Shown one piece after another: positions 50,717 to 59,090 of a DNA stretch of 64,000 bases. Under the pieces are notes generated by a model that did no database searches, was not told where the DNA came from, and worked only from the letters and a program-made list of their open reading frames with translations. This stretch comes from Actinoplanes lobatus (GTDB lineage: Bacteria; Actinomycetota; Actinomycetes; Mycobacteriales; Micromonosporaceae). Every line of letters begins with the position of its first letter. The first letter of the stretch is position 1. The position numbers and the translations under genes are program-made. Location: NCBI RefSeq assembly GCF_014205215.1, contig NZ_JACHNC010000001.1, positions 5,948,501-6,012,500 of the forward strand, written 5' to 3'.

Positions 50717-52042
50717 GTGCACATTCAGGACGCGATCGACCGGGTCGGGTTCGGCAGATTCCAGCGGCGGCTCTTCCTGCTGTGCGGAATCACCTGGGCC
50801 GCCGACGCCGCCGAGATCCTGCTGCTGTCGTTCGCGCTGCCCGGCGTGACCGAGGAGTTCGGCCTCACCTCCGGGCAGGCCGGGCTCGTGGTGGCGTCCA
50901 CCTTCGCCGGGATGCTGGCCGGCGCCTGGTTCTGGGGGATCATGGCGGACCGGGTCGGCCGGCGCCTCGGCTTCCAGCTCACCATCGCGATCTTCGCGGT
51001 GTTCGGGGTGGCGTCCGCGTTCGCGCCCGGCCCGGTCTGGCTCGCGGTCCTGCGGGCACTGACCGGATTCGGGCTCGGCGGGGCGATGCCGCTCGACTTC
51101 GCACTGTTCACCGAATACCTGCCGACCCGCGACCGCGGCCGCTGGCTGGTACTGCTGGAAAGCTGGTGGGCGGTCGGCACGGTGGCCGCGGCCGCGCTCG
51201 CCCTGATCATCATGCCGACGGTGGGCTGGCGCTGGCTTCTGGCCACCTCGGCGGCCGCCGCGCTGCTGGTGCTGTGGGCCCGGCTGCGGGTACCCGAGTC
51301 GGCCCGCTACCTGCTCGCCCGCGGCGACGTGGCCGGAGCGTCCACGCTGGTGGCCGAAGTGGCGCGGATCAACGGGGTCACGCCACCGGCCAGGCCACTG
51401 ACACTGCCCGCCGGCCAGGGCACGGCCGGCCCGGGCGACCTGCTGCGCGGCGCGCTCGGCCGGACCACCCTGCTGCTGTGGGCGGTGTGGCTGCTGATCG
51501 GTTTCGGCTACTACGGCATCTTCGCCTGGCTGCCAAAGATCTTCGCCGACGAGTTCGGGTTCCTGCGCAGCTACCAGTACGTGTTCTTCCTGGCGCTCGC
51601 CCAGCTGCCCGGCTACCTGTCGGCGGCCTGGCTGGTCGAACGGGTCGGCCGGAAACCGGTGCTCACCGGCTATCTGGCCGCGGCCGCCGTCGCCACGTTC
51701 GGCTGGGCGGTGGCCGGCACGTCGGCCATGGTGCTGATCTCCGCAGGCCTGATGAACTTCTTCACCCTCGGCGCATGGGCCGCGCTCTACGCGTACACCC
51801 CGGAGCGTTATCCGACCCAGCTTCGCGCCTCCGGGCTCGGCGCGGCGAGCGGCTTCGCCCGCATCGGCGCGGTCACCGCCCCGCTGGCCGGCGGCGCCCT
51901 GCTGGCCCTCTCCCTGACGGTCGCGCTGACCGTCTTCGCGGCGGCGTTCCTGCTGGCCGCGCTCGCGGTCGCCGGCTACGCGGCGGAAACCCGCGGCACC
52001 CGGCTCGACGACACCGTGGCGGAGCGCGTCCCGCTCCGCTAG
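50717..52042 (+). CDS. MFS transporter, metabolite:H+ symporter/SV2-like
   Basis: 441 residues from a GTG, MHIQDAIDRVGFGRFQRRLF. Twelve membrane helices. The MFS A-motif is GIMADRVGRRLGFQ, TGFGLGGAMPLDFALFTEYL follows, and the second half has LVERVGRKPVLTGYLAA and YTPERYPTQLRASGLGAASG. This pattern is typical of proton-driven sugar, aromatic acid or niacin-type importers. No substrate can be assigned. A copy of the dispersed 110-bp element begins 11 bp after the stop. Confidence 0.88.
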   Translation: MHIQDAIDRVGFGRFQRRLFLLCGITWAADAAEILLLSFALPGVTEEFGLTSGQAGLVVASTFAGMLAGAWFWGIMADRVGRRLGFQLTIAIFAVFGVASAFAPGPVWLAVLRALTGFGLGGAMPLDFALFTEYLPTRDRGRWLVLLESWWAVGTVAAAALALIIMPTVGWRWLLATSAAAALLVLWARLRVPESARYLLARGDVAGASTLVAEVARINGVTPPARPLTLPAGQGTAGPGDLLRGALGRTTLLLWAVWLLIGFGYYGIFAWLPKIFADEFGFLRSYQYVFFLALAQLPGYLSAAWLVERVGRKPVLTGYLAAAAVATFGWAVAGTSAMVLISAGLMNFFTLGAWAALYAYTPERYPTQLRASGLGAASGFARIGAVTAPLAGGALLALSLTVALTVFAAAFLLAALAVAGYAAETRGTRLDDTVAERVPLR

Positions 52043-52052
52043 ATGTCTCTGC

Positions 52053-52162
52053 CTTTCCGGTACGCGTGTCCTCGTCCCGTTTTCTCAGGGCCGTCCCGTC
52101 CGGTCAGCGCGCGCTTGCTGCCCGCTCCGGCCTGTGCCGCGCCCGCCGGGCGTAGATCGGTG
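52053..52162 (+). repeat. Dispersed ~110-bp element, copy B
   Basis: It starts CTTTCCGGTACGCGTGTCCT, identical for this stretch to copy A at 16174, and ends with a TAGATCGGTGA version of the terminal word. It is followed in the same orientation by two 70-71 bp units. It is the left arm of the inverted composite that ends at 53774. Confidence 0.8.
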
Positions 52163-52200
52163 ACCGTCACCACCCATCTGCTTTGGTCGCGCTGGGCGGG

Positions 52201-52342
52201 TGGTCGCGGTCTTGCTTCCCAGGCATCGGGGTTGCCTGGTCCCGGCCGTCACTCCGCTCCGTCTGGGTGGGTGGTCGCGGTTTTGCTTCCCAGGCATCGG
52301 GGTTGCCTGCTTTCGGCCGTTACGCCGGTCGCCCGGTGTGGG
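52201..52342 (+). repeat. Two 71-bp tandem units, inverted relatives of the 70-bp array at 53261-53610
   Basis: TGGTCGCGG recurs at 52201, 52272 and 52343. Each unit contains TTCCCAGGCATCGGGGTTGC and a GGCCGT word. Their reverse complement aligns with the right-hand 70-bp units. No coding potential is apparent. Confidence 0.75.
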
Positions 52343-53260
52343 TGGTCGCGCTTTCGCGAGGGTGGGCGCGCGCGGTGGCGGTGTCGTGGTCGCCTACGTG
52401 GCCTATCGCGGCGGTGGCCGCACACGTGGCGGCGTTCGTGTGCGCTCACCGCCGATAGCCCGGCTGGCCGGCACTCCGCATGAGCGAGGGACCCCGTTCA
52501 CCAGCCTTTGTGGAGGATAGAGGTAGTAAGAGAGCCTGTTTCTCGGTTGTGGGTGGCCGCGATGTCGAGTGGCGCATTCGGATGGCTGCGGCGTCATCCC
52601 GACTCACCGGCGATCTTGGGCGATGGCGGCTGTCGGGCCGATCTTGATTCCTGGCTGTTGTCCAGCGGCCAACCATCGCCCATGATCCATTTCCGCTGGA
52701 AGACCTTGGGCAATCGGATACATCCGGGATGTCTCCTTCTTGGGCGTTCGCGGTTCTACGTCAAGCGCCCGGTCGGGCGAATCGCCGAATGGGGGGCGCC
52801 GTCCGCCGCGCTAGGCGGAAATGGGGCTTTCGCCGGAAACCGGCGCCCGTTTCGCCCGCTTTGCCCGCCACTGTTGTGCGATCTTGAACGATTTGCCACC
52901 GCCTAGGGTGGTAAATCGTTCAAGATCGCTCCGGGTGGCGCGTCCTGCTGTCGAGGGATTGCGGATTCGGCCGTGGCGACCAAGAAGAAGACTCCCGGAT
53001 GGCCACAATGGCGCAAGATCGCACGTTCGGTGACGATCACCCAAGATCTACATCGATGCCTGCGGATGACTCGCGCGGCCGACGGTGACCGGCCGAATCT
53101 CGCGGCGAAGGCAGGAAACACGCAAAGAGGCGACTTGGCATCCACCCGGCGACAACCGAGAAAGAGACTCCAGAACAGCACGGATGCACCACGCACCCTC
53201 ACGCACCCAAGATCGCGGTCACGGTGAGTGACTTCCGGCGGGTTCCGTGGCGCGACCGGC
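52343..53260. other. Non-coding core of the inverted composite, with polarity-switching GATCTT motifs
   Basis: About 0.9 kb without a credible gene; the open frames have no start signals or protein-like composition. GATCTT occurs at 52612, 52640 and 52880, and AAGATC at 52922, 53015, 53043 and 53209, so the motif changes strand at the central hairpin (52878-52929). The fullest form is GCGATCTTGGG. Confidence 0.6.
52878..52929. repeat. 52-bp near-perfect hairpin at the centre of the composite
   Basis: Two 23-bp arms pair at 22 positions around a 6-nt loop (GCCTAG). The arms begin GCGATCTTGAAC and end GTTCAAGATCGC. The hairpin centre (about 52904) lies within 10 bp of the midpoint of the whole 52053-53774 structure. 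Confidence 0.9.
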
Positions 53261-53610
53261 ATCAAGCGCCACCACCCGCCTGGCGCGAGCGGCGTGACGG
53301 CCGAGAGTAGCGCCCCGGTTGCCTGGGGAGCGCGACCGCAACGGCTCGCTTGGCGTGAGTGGCGTGACGGCCGGGAGTGGCGCCCCGGTTGCCTGGGGAG
53401 CGCGACCGCAACGGCTCGCTTGGCGTGAGTGGCGTGACGGCCGGGAGTGGCGCCCCGGTTGCCTGGGGAGCGTGACCGTAACGGCTCGCTTGGCGTGAGT
53501 GGCGTGACGGCCGGGAGTGGCGCCCCGGTTGCCTGGGGAGCGTGACCGTAACGGCTCGCTTGGCGTGAGTGGCGTGACGGCTGGGAGTGGTACGCCGGTT
53601 GCCTGGGGGG
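53261..53610 (-). repeat. Tandem array of five 70-bp units
   Basis: The period is exactly 70: CGCGACCGCA or CGTGACCGTA starts at 53331, 53401, 53471 and 53541, and a degenerate unit precedes at 53261. Adjacent units are nearly identical (for example TTGGCGTGAGTGGCGTGACG). A degenerate sixth copy starts at 53611. There are no unique spacers, so it is not a CRISPR. Orientation is assigned from its relation to copy C. Confidence 0.9.
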
Positions 53611-53663
53611 CGCGACCGCGACCACCCGCCCGGAGTGAGCGGCAGCAACATGCAGGGGTGTCC

Positions 53664-53774
53664 AACCGATCTCAGCCCGGCGGGGGCGGCACAGGCCGGA
53701 GTGGGTTGCGAGATCGCGCCGAGCGGACGGGACGGCCCTGAGAAGGCGGGGCGAGGACACGCGTACCACAAAAG
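53664..53774 (-). repeat. Dispersed ~110-bp element, copy C
   Basis: Read on the minus strand it contains GGTACGCGTGTCCTCG, CTCAGGGCCGTCCCGTCCG and CCGGGCTGAGATCGGT in the same order as copies A and B. It is the right arm of the inverted composite. Unlike A, B and D it does not directly follow a stop codon. Confidence 0.8.
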
Positions 53775-53848
53775 GAGCGACACGAAAGGCTTCGGTACGT
53801 CCTCCGAAGACTTGTGTGATCCGCCGGCGTGGTCATAGCCTGCCGGCT

Positions 53849-54421
53849 GTGTCCGGATTCACGGTGCGAGCTCTCGACCCGGCGACCTGGCCGGATTTTG
53901 CTGCCCTTGTCGAGGATCAGAACGGCGTCTGGGGCGGCTGCTGGTGCATGGGCTTCCACTCCGAGGGCGTCGGCCGGGATCGGACTCCGCAGCAGAACCG
54001 CGAGGACAAGCAGCGGCGGGTCGCGGCCGGAGACGCGCATGCGGCGCTCGTGTACGACGGCGACCTCTGCGTCGGCTGGTGCCAGTTCGGGCCCACCGGC
54101 GAGCTGCCACGGATCAAACACCGCCGGGCGTACGAGGTGGGTCTGAGCGTGTTGCCGGACTGGCGGATCACCTGCTTCTACGTGCACAAGAAGTACCGTC
54201 GCCGCGGGGTGGCCGAGGCCGCGCTGGCGGGTGCGCTGGATGAGATCGCCCGGCTCGGTGGCGGCACTGTGGAGAGCTATCCGGAGGACACCGACGGCCG
54301 TACCCCGTCGTCGTCGTTTCTCTACAACGCCACGGTGGCCCTGTTCGAGGGGCAGGGCTTCACCCGAACCCGGCAGATCGGCAAGCATCACTGGGTGGTG
54401 ACCCGGGTCGTCCGGAAATAG
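53849..54421 (+). CDS. GNAT-family N-acetyltransferase
   Basis: 190 residues from a GTG, MSGFTVRALDPATWPDFAAL; an upstream in-frame start at 53816 would add 11 unlikely residues. Residues WGGCWCMGFH lie near the N-terminus. The acetyl-CoA loop region is FYVHKKYRRRGVAEAALAGA, and FLYNATVALFEGQGFTRTRQ is the late GNAT element. It acetylates an unknown substrate. Its 3' end overlaps the convergent membrane protein gene by 34 bp. Confidence 0.85.
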   Translation: MSGFTVRALDPATWPDFAALVEDQNGVWGGCWCMGFHSEGVGRDRTPQQNREDKQRRVAAGDAHAALVYDGDLCVGWCQFGPTGELPRIKHRRAYEVGLSVLPDWRITCFYVHKKYRRRGVAEAALAGALDEIARLGGGTVESYPEDTDGRTPSSSFLYNATVALFEGQGFTRTRQIGKHHWVVTRVVRK

Positions 54422-54831
54422 TCGCCCGCCGGCCCGGTGAACATCAGCGGGGTCGCGGCCAGCACACACAGCAGATGCAGCACCCGGGAGGCCGCCACGA
54501 GCAGGGCGGTGAGGTCGGCCCGCCCGATGGCCGCGCCCAGGTCGTTGCCGTCGAGCAGCCAGCCGATCGGTTCGGCGATCAGCGACAGCGTGCCGAGCAC
54601 CCCGAGCCCGACGGCGAGGGTGAGCCGGGCCCAGTTGCGGCCGTCCCGCATCCGGACCATCACGAGGGCGAGTACGGCGTAGAGGCCGGTCCGTACGGCG
54701 ATGCCACCCGGGCCGGCCTCCTCCCAGCGCAGCAGCGTCTCGGCGAGGCCGGCCCCGAGAGCCCCCAGCCACAGCCAGAAGGCGAGATCGACGGCGGCGG
54801 GCCGGACAGCGGTAGCACTTCGAATGGTCAT
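54388..54831 (-). CDS. Small integral membrane protein
   Basis: 147 residues from MTIRSATAVRPAAVDLAFWL. Four membrane helices are predicted by eye (VDLAFWLWLGALGAGL, TGLYAVLALVMVRM, LTLAVGLGVLGTLSLIA, RVLHLLCVLAATPLMFTG). The layout of four helices with a short charged N-terminus is common among unannotated actinobacterial proteins. No function is recognised. The 3' 34 bp overlap the GNAT gene tail to tail. Confidence 0.65.
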   Translation of the reverse strand: MTIRSATAVRPAAVDLAFWLWLGALGAGLAETLLRWEEAGPGGIAVRTGLYAVLALVMVRMRDGRNWARLTLAVGLGVLGTLSLIAEPIGWLLDGNDLGAAIGRADLTALLVAASRVLHLLCVLAATPLMFTGPAGDYFRTTRVTTQ

Positions 54832-54904
54832 ACGCCGAGTCTCGGCCGCCGGGATCCCGCATTCACTGGCGTGAACTCCCCGTTTTGTACGGGGGACAGC
54901 CCCA

Positions 54905-55014
54905 CCACCGATCTGAGCCCGGCGGGGCGGCACGGGCGGGAGTGGGCAGCGAGATCGCGTGGGCCGGCGGAACGGTCCGGAAAGGGCGGGGCGGGGTTTG
55001 CGCGTACCGGAAAA
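54905..55014 (-). repeat. Dispersed ~110-bp element, copy D
   Basis: Read on the minus strand it starts TTTTCCGGTACGCG 1 bp after the sigma factor stop and ends GCTCAGATCGGTGG. It is more diverged in the middle than A-C. Like A and B it follows a gene in the gene's own orientation. Confidence 0.75.
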
Positions 55015-55015
55015 G

Positions 55016-55807
55016 TCAGGCGATGGCCTCGAGTTGACCGCGCAGCTTGACCAGCGCCCTGGCCAGGAGCCGGGAGACGTGCATCTGGGAGATGCCGATC
55101 CGGTCGGCGATCTGCTGTTGGGTGAGATTGCCGTAGAAGCGCAGCGTGACGATCTTCCGCTCCCGCTCGTCCAGGCTGGACAGTGCCGGGCCGAGGGCGA
55201 CGCGCAGCTCGGCGGCCTCGTAGCCGGCGTCCTCGCCGCCCAGGGTGTCGCCGAGTTCGGTGCCGGTCTCGGCGACCGGGGTGGACAGACTGGTCGAGTT
55301 GTAGGCGCGGGCGCCCTCCAGGCCTTCGACCACCTCGTCCTCGCTGATGTCCAGGTAGGCGGCGATGTCGGCGACCGTGGGAGAGCGGCCCAGGGTGTTG
55401 CTCAGTGTGCTGTTGGCGGCCGTGATGGCCAGGCGCAGCTCCTGGAGGCGGCGGGGCACCCGCACCGACCAGGTGCGGTCCCGGAAGTGGCGCTTCAGCT
55501 CGCCCACGATGGTGGGGATCGCGTAGCCGCTGAAGTCGACGCCCCGGTCGGCCTCGAAGCGGTCCACCGCCTTGATCAGACCGACCATGGCGACCTGGTG
55601 GAGGTCGTCGCGGGGTTCGCCGCGGTTCGCGTAACGGTTGGCCAGGTGCCGGGCCAGCGGCAGCCAGGCCTCGATGGCGCGGTCCCGCAGGGCGGGCCGG
55701 GACGGGTGGCCGGCGGGCAGGGCCGCCATCGCGCTGATCAGCTCACTGGCACGGTCGGTGCTGGTGGCGGCCTCGTCGTGGACGGCGGTGTCGGCGAGGA
55801 CGGTCAT
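55016..55807 (-). CDS. RNA polymerase sigma factor, SigB/SigF group
   Basis: 263 residues. Sigma-2 (about 45-120) includes RDDLHQVAMVGLIKAVDRFE and FSGYAIPTIVGELKRHFRDR. Sigma-3 (about 125-190) has RVPRRLQELRLAI and RSPTVADIAAYLDISEDEVV. Sigma-4 (about 205-260) has LDERERKIVTLRFYGNLTQQ and QIADRIGISQMHVSRLLARA. This is the general-stress/development SigB/SigF type. These are usually controlled by anti-sigma RsbW and anti-anti-sigma proteins, but no such gene is adjacent. The upstream terminator (55842-55872) isolates it from the ABC operon. Confidence 0.92.
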   Translation of the reverse strand: MTVLADTAVHDEAATSTDRASELISAMAALPAGHPSRPALRDRAIEAWLPLARHLANRYANRGEPRDDLHQVAMVGLIKAVDRFEADRGVDFSGYAIPTIVGELKRHFRDRTWSVRVPRRLQELRLAITAANSTLSNTLGRSPTVADIAAYLDISEDEVVEGLEGARAYNSTSLSTPVAETGTELGDTLGGEDAGYEAAELRVALGPALSSLDERERKIVTLRFYGNLTQQQIADRIGISQMHVSRLLARALVKLRGQLEAIA

Positions 55808-55841
55808 CCGGATCGCTCCCTCGGTCTGTCAGGAATCTGCG

Positions 55842-55872
55842 GCGGGCGCCCGGGTACTTCCCGGGCGCCCGC
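55842..55872 (-). terminator. Strong hairpin terminator after the ABC transporter operon
   Basis: GCGGGCGCCCGGG and CCCGGGCGCCCGC are perfectly complementary 13-bp arms around TACTT. The hairpin lies 14 bp past the permease stop and 35 bp before the sigma gene start on the same strand, so it should separate the two transcripts. Confidence 0.85.
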
Positions 55873-55886
55873 GCCGATAAACCGGT

Positions 55887-56708
55887 TCAGAGTTTGGATT
55901 CGCGATTGAACAGACGCTTGGACCAGAGGTAGCCGCCCAGGGCGATGGCCGCGCACCAGCCGAGCGCGATCCACAGGTCGTTGCCGGGCGGGTTGCCGCC
56001 GAGCAGGGCGCGCATGGTCTCGATGATGGGGGTGAAGGGCTGGTACTCGGCGAACCAGCGGATGCCGGTGGGAAGTGACTCGGTGGGTACGAAGCCGCTG
56101 CTCAGGAACGGCAGCAGGATCAGCGGCATGGGTGCGTTGCTGGCCGTCTCGACCGTGCCGCTGGCCTGGCCGAGGGCGACGGCCAGCCAGATGAAGGCGA
56201 ACGCCACGACCGCGACGAAACCGGCGGTGGCCAGCCATCCGAGCAGGTCGGCCGCGGGGTCGAAGCCGACCAGCAGGGCCACGCCGGTCACCACGGAGAC
56301 CGCCAGCATCGCCTGGATGAGGCTGCCGATGACGTGCCCGGTCAGCACCGAGACACGGGCGATGTGCATGGTCCGGAACCGGGTGATGATGCCCTCGGTC
56401 ATGTCCATGGCGATCGCGATGGCGGTGCCCTGCACGGTGGACATCACGGTCATCAGCAGGATGCCGGGGGTCAGGTAGTTGGCGTAGGCGGCGCGCCCGT
56501 CGGCCGGGGACCCGCCGAGACCGGCGCCCATCGTGCCGCCGAAGACGTAGACGAACAGCAGCAGGAAGATGACCGGCATGCCGATGAGCAGGACGGTCAT
56601 CGACGGGTATCGCAGCATGCGCTTGAGGTTGCGGCGCAGCATCGTGGTCGAGTCGCGCAGCGGGTGGAAACGCAGCGCCGGGGCGGCGGTGAGGGTCGGG
56701 GTGCTCAT
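55887..56708 (-). CDS. ABC-2 type permease, DrrB-like
   Basis: 273 residues, MSTPTLTAAPALRFHPLRDS. Six membrane helices are visible, with MTVLLIGMPVIFLLLFVYVF, YLTPGILLMTVMSTVQGTAI and the ABC-2 signature region NAPMPLILLPFLSSGFVPTE, then PFTPIIETMRALL. It forms the export channel with the ATPase at 56705, whose stop it overlaps (ATGA). The pair resembles daunorubicin-type drug exporters, or exporters of lipids or polymers. The substrate is unknown. Confidence 0.9.
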   Translation of the reverse strand: MSTPTLTAAPALRFHPLRDSTTMLRRNLKRMLRYPSMTVLLIGMPVIFLLLFVYVFGGTMGAGLGGSPADGRAAYANYLTPGILLMTVMSTVQGTAIAIAMDMTEGIITRFRTMHIARVSVLTGHVIGSLIQAMLAVSVVTGVALLVGFDPAADLLGWLATAGFVAVVAFAFIWLAVALGQASGTVETASNAPMPLILLPFLSSGFVPTESLPTGIRWFAEYQPFTPIIETMRALLGGNPPGNDLWIALGWCAAIALGGYLWSKRLFNRESKL

Positions 56709-57637
56709 GCGATGGCCACCTTGTCGTCGGTGAGGGCGAGGAAGACGTCGTCGAGGTCGGGGGTGTGCACGGACAGCTCGTCGACCTCGAGGGACTGCGC
56801 CTCCAGCTGGTCGATCAGGGCTTTCAGCGAGCGGACGCTGCCGTCGCTGGGCACCCGCAGGGCGAGCGCGTCGCCGTCCGGGGCGGTCTGGCCCAGCACC
56901 CGGACGGCCTTGTCGTGGCCCCGCTGCTCGGCGAACCGGAGGCGGATGTGCCCGCCGGGGATGCGCCGTTTCAGCTCGTCGGCGGTGCCCTCGGCGACCA
57001 GCTTGCCGCCGGCCAGGACGGCGATCCGGTCGGCGAGCTCGTCGGCCTCCTCCAGGTACTGGGTGGTGAGGAAGATGGTGACGCCGCCGGCGACCAGGTC
57101 CCGGACGATCTGCCACATGTCCCGGCGGCTGCGCGGGTCGAGGCCGGTGGTCGGCTCGTCCAGGAAGATCACCTGCGGGCTGCCGACCAGGGTCATCGCC
57201 AGGTCGAGCCGCCGCCGCATGCCGCCGGAGTAGGTGGACACCGCCTTGCCGCCGGCGTCGGTGAGGCCGAACTGCTCCAGCAGGCCGGCGGCCTTCCGCC
57301 GGCCGTCGCGCCGGCCGAGGTGGTGCAGGTCGGCCATCAGCCGGAGGTTCTCCTCGCCGGTGAGCAGGTTGTCGACCGCGGAGAACTGGCCGGTGACGCC
57401 GATCGCGGCGCGGACCGCGTCGGCGTCGCGGGTGACGTCGTGCCCGGCGACCCGGACGTCACCGGCGTCCGGGCGCAGCAGCGTGGAGAGGATCTTGACG
57501 GTGGTGGTCTTGCCGGCGCCGTTCGCGCCGAGCAGGGAGTACACCGTCCCGCGGGCCACGGTCAGGTCGAGGTTGTCGAGCACCACCTGGTCGCCGAACG
57601 ACTTGCGGAGCCCGGTCACGGTGATCGCGGAGGTCAT
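56705..57637 (-). CDS. ABC transporter ATP-binding protein, DrrA-like
   Basis: 310 residues from MTSAITVTGLRKSFGDQVVL, with GAAAGG 6 nt upstream. Walker A GANGAGKTTT, signature YSGGMRRRLD, Walker B VIFLDEPTTGLD, H-loop LTTQYLEEAD, and the C-terminal DrrA extension ending VHTPDLDDVFLALT. It energises export through 55887-56708. It follows a DUF4097 gene by 20 bp in an operon headed by a ribbon-helix-helix protein. Confidence 0.92.
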   Translation of the reverse strand: MTSAITVTGLRKSFGDQVVLDNLDLTVARGTVYSLLGANGAGKTTTVKILSTLLRPDAGDVRVAGHDVTRDADAVRAAIGVTGQFSAVDNLLTGEENLRLMADLHHLGRRDGRRKAAGLLEQFGLTDAGGKAVSTYSGGMRRRLDLAMTLVGSPQVIFLDEPTTGLDPRSRRDMWQIVRDLVAGGVTIFLTTQYLEEADELADRIAVLAGGKLVAEGTADELKRRIPGGHIRLRFAEQRGHDKAVRVLGQTAPDGDALALRVPSDGSVRSLKALIDQLEAQSLEVDELSVHTPDLDDVFLALTDDKVAIA

Positions 57638-57657
57638 GGTGGTCCTTTCGGGGAGTG

Positions 57658-58503
57658 TCACGCGCGGTGGATGGTGATGTCGCCGTACGAGGTGCGGCCG
57701 CGGATCTCGACGGTCTCGTCGCCGCTGCCCGGGCCGGTGGTGTTCGCGAGCTGGTTGGACACCCGCCCGAAGGCGGTGTCGACGGACACCCAGGCGGCGG
57801 TGCCCTCGGCGATGCCGATGTCGAGGTCCCCGAGGGAGGTGCCGATCGTGATCGAGCCGCGGACCACCTCGCCGAGCCGGATCTCGCCGTTGGACGTCTT
57901 CGCGTCGACTCCGGCGCCGGCCCGCCCGACGGTGATGGCGCCGTTGGCCGACCGGACCCGTACGTCACCGCCGGCCGCGTCGATCGTGGTGTCGCCGTTG
58001 CTGTTCTTGACCGCCGCGTCGCCGTCGACCTCGCCGACCCGGACCCGCCCGCTGCCGCTGGAGATGTCGGCGTGACCGGTGACGCGGCCGACCGTGACGT
58101 GCCCGGCGGCCGTGGTGACGCGCAGGCCGGCGGCGTGTTCCACGGAAACGTGCCCGGCGGAGGTCTTGAACCGGCTGTCCCCGAGCCGGCCGGCCGACCG
58201 GTAGTTGCCGATCTGCACCTCGGCGGAGACGGTCGAACCGCTGGGCAGTTCGACGGTCACGTCGACCGCCTTGGACCGGCGGGAGAACTCGAGCGGGCGG
58301 TACTTCGGGCCGGTGATCCGCAGGGTGCCGTCGGTGTGGTCGATCCGGACCTGCTCGGCGGCCTTCGTGTCGGACTCGTCGGAGGCGTTGCGGGGGCGGA
58401 CCTCGACCAGGGTGTCGGTCCGGTCGGTGGCGGTGATCTGGACGTCGGCGCCGCCGAGGTCGAGGTCGAGGGTGATCGGGCCGGGGGTGCCGAATTTTGG
58501 CAT
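57658..58503 (-). CDS. DUF4097-family beta-strand repeat protein
   Basis: 281 residues from MPKFGTPGPITLDLDLGGAD, with GGAG upstream. Regularly repeated short beta-strands suggest a right-handed beta-solenoid: SAGHVSVEHAAGLRVTTAAG, HVTVGRVTGHADISSGSGRV, NGDTTIDAAGGDVRVRSANG. DUF4097 proteins commonly accompany DrrAB-type exporters and envelope-stress genes in actinobacteria. No signal peptide is present, so it is cytoplasmic or peripheral. Function unknown. Confidence 0.88.
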   Translation of the reverse strand: MPKFGTPGPITLDLDLGGADVQITATDRTDTLVEVRPRNASDESDTKAAEQVRIDHTDGTLRITGPKYRPLEFSRRSKAVDVTVELPSGSTVSAEVQIGNYRSAGRLGDSRFKTSAGHVSVEHAAGLRVTTAAGHVTVGRVTGHADISSGSGRVRVGEVDGDAAVKNSNGDTTIDAAGGDVRVRSANGAITVGRAGAGVDAKTSNGEIRLGEVVRGSITIGTSLGDLDIGIAEGTAAWVSVDTAFGRVSNQLANTTGPGSGDETVEIRGRTSYGDITIHRA

Positions 58504-58574
58504 GGTGGTCTCCACATCATCGGTACGTGGACCGTCGCCGCAGGTGGGGACGGGTGTGAGGGTGGTGCGGTGGG

Positions 58575-59090
58575 TCAGCGGACCCAGCCGCTGAAGGTCT
58601 TCCTGCCGGGCGGGCCGGGGATCGACGGCTCGGCGGGCCGGGCGGGCTCGGACTGCTGGAGGGCGGTGGCCGCGGCCCGGACCAGCCAGGCGTTGGCCGA
58701 GCGGCCCTCGCGGGCGGCGGCCTCCTCGATCGCGGCCTTGAGCTGCTCGGGCATCCGCACGTTGAGGCGGGTGGCCGGGCCGTCCTCGGCGAACTGCGGG
58801 TCGGCCTTGGTGTCGGCGGTGGCACCGGCCGGTGCCACCGGCTCCGCGGGGGGCAGCGCCACCACGAAGTCCGGGTCGCGGCCGCGCAGGCGCAGCTCCA
58901 CCGAGCCGGGCGCCAGGTCGCGGGTGATCTCGTCGGCGGCGGCGGTCAGTGTCTCCAGCAGCGTCATCCGGATCGCCGACTCCAGCGGGCCGGTCAGGCG
59001 CTCGACCAGCGCACGCGCCTCCTCGCCGCCGGCCTCGGCGAGCGCGGCGAACTCGCGCCCGAGGTTGTTCACATACGTGGTCAAGTCCAT
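58575..59090 (-). CDS. Ribbon-helix-helix/HicB-like regulator of the exporter operon
   Basis: 171 residues from [20 protein letters not shown]. The N-terminal half is helical. The C-terminal region [20 protein letters not shown] then [18 protein letters not shown] is a canonical ribbon-helix-helix (Arc/CopG/HicB) DNA-binding fold. It heads the operon with DUF4097 and DrrAB-like genes. A phased array of TGGCA half-sites covers its own start region (59090-59161), so it is probably autoregulatory and also controls the divergent alcohol dehydrogenase. Confidence 0.8.
   Translation of the reverse strand: MDLTTYVNNLGREFAALAEAGGEEARALVERLTGPLESAIRMTLLETLTAAADEITRDLAPGSVELRLRGRDPDFVVALPPAEPVAPAGATADTKADPQFAEDGPATRLNVRMPEQLKAAIEEAAAREGRSANAWLVRAAATALQQSEPARPAEPSIPGPPGRKTFSGWVR

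Noticed and set aside
53261..53610. CRISPR array
   Set aside because: The 70-bp units are contiguous and nearly identical with no unique spacers, and no cas gene is present.
52903..53769. 288-codon open frame over the 70-bp repeats
   Set aside because: The protein is a read-through of tandem repeats with no start signal. Since 70 is not a multiple of 3, the repeat cycles through all frames, which argues against selection for coding.
52043..53848. Insertion sequence or integrated element with transposase
   Set aside because: Inverted arms exist, but there is no transposase or integrase frame and no target duplication could be identified; kept as a non-coding composite instead.
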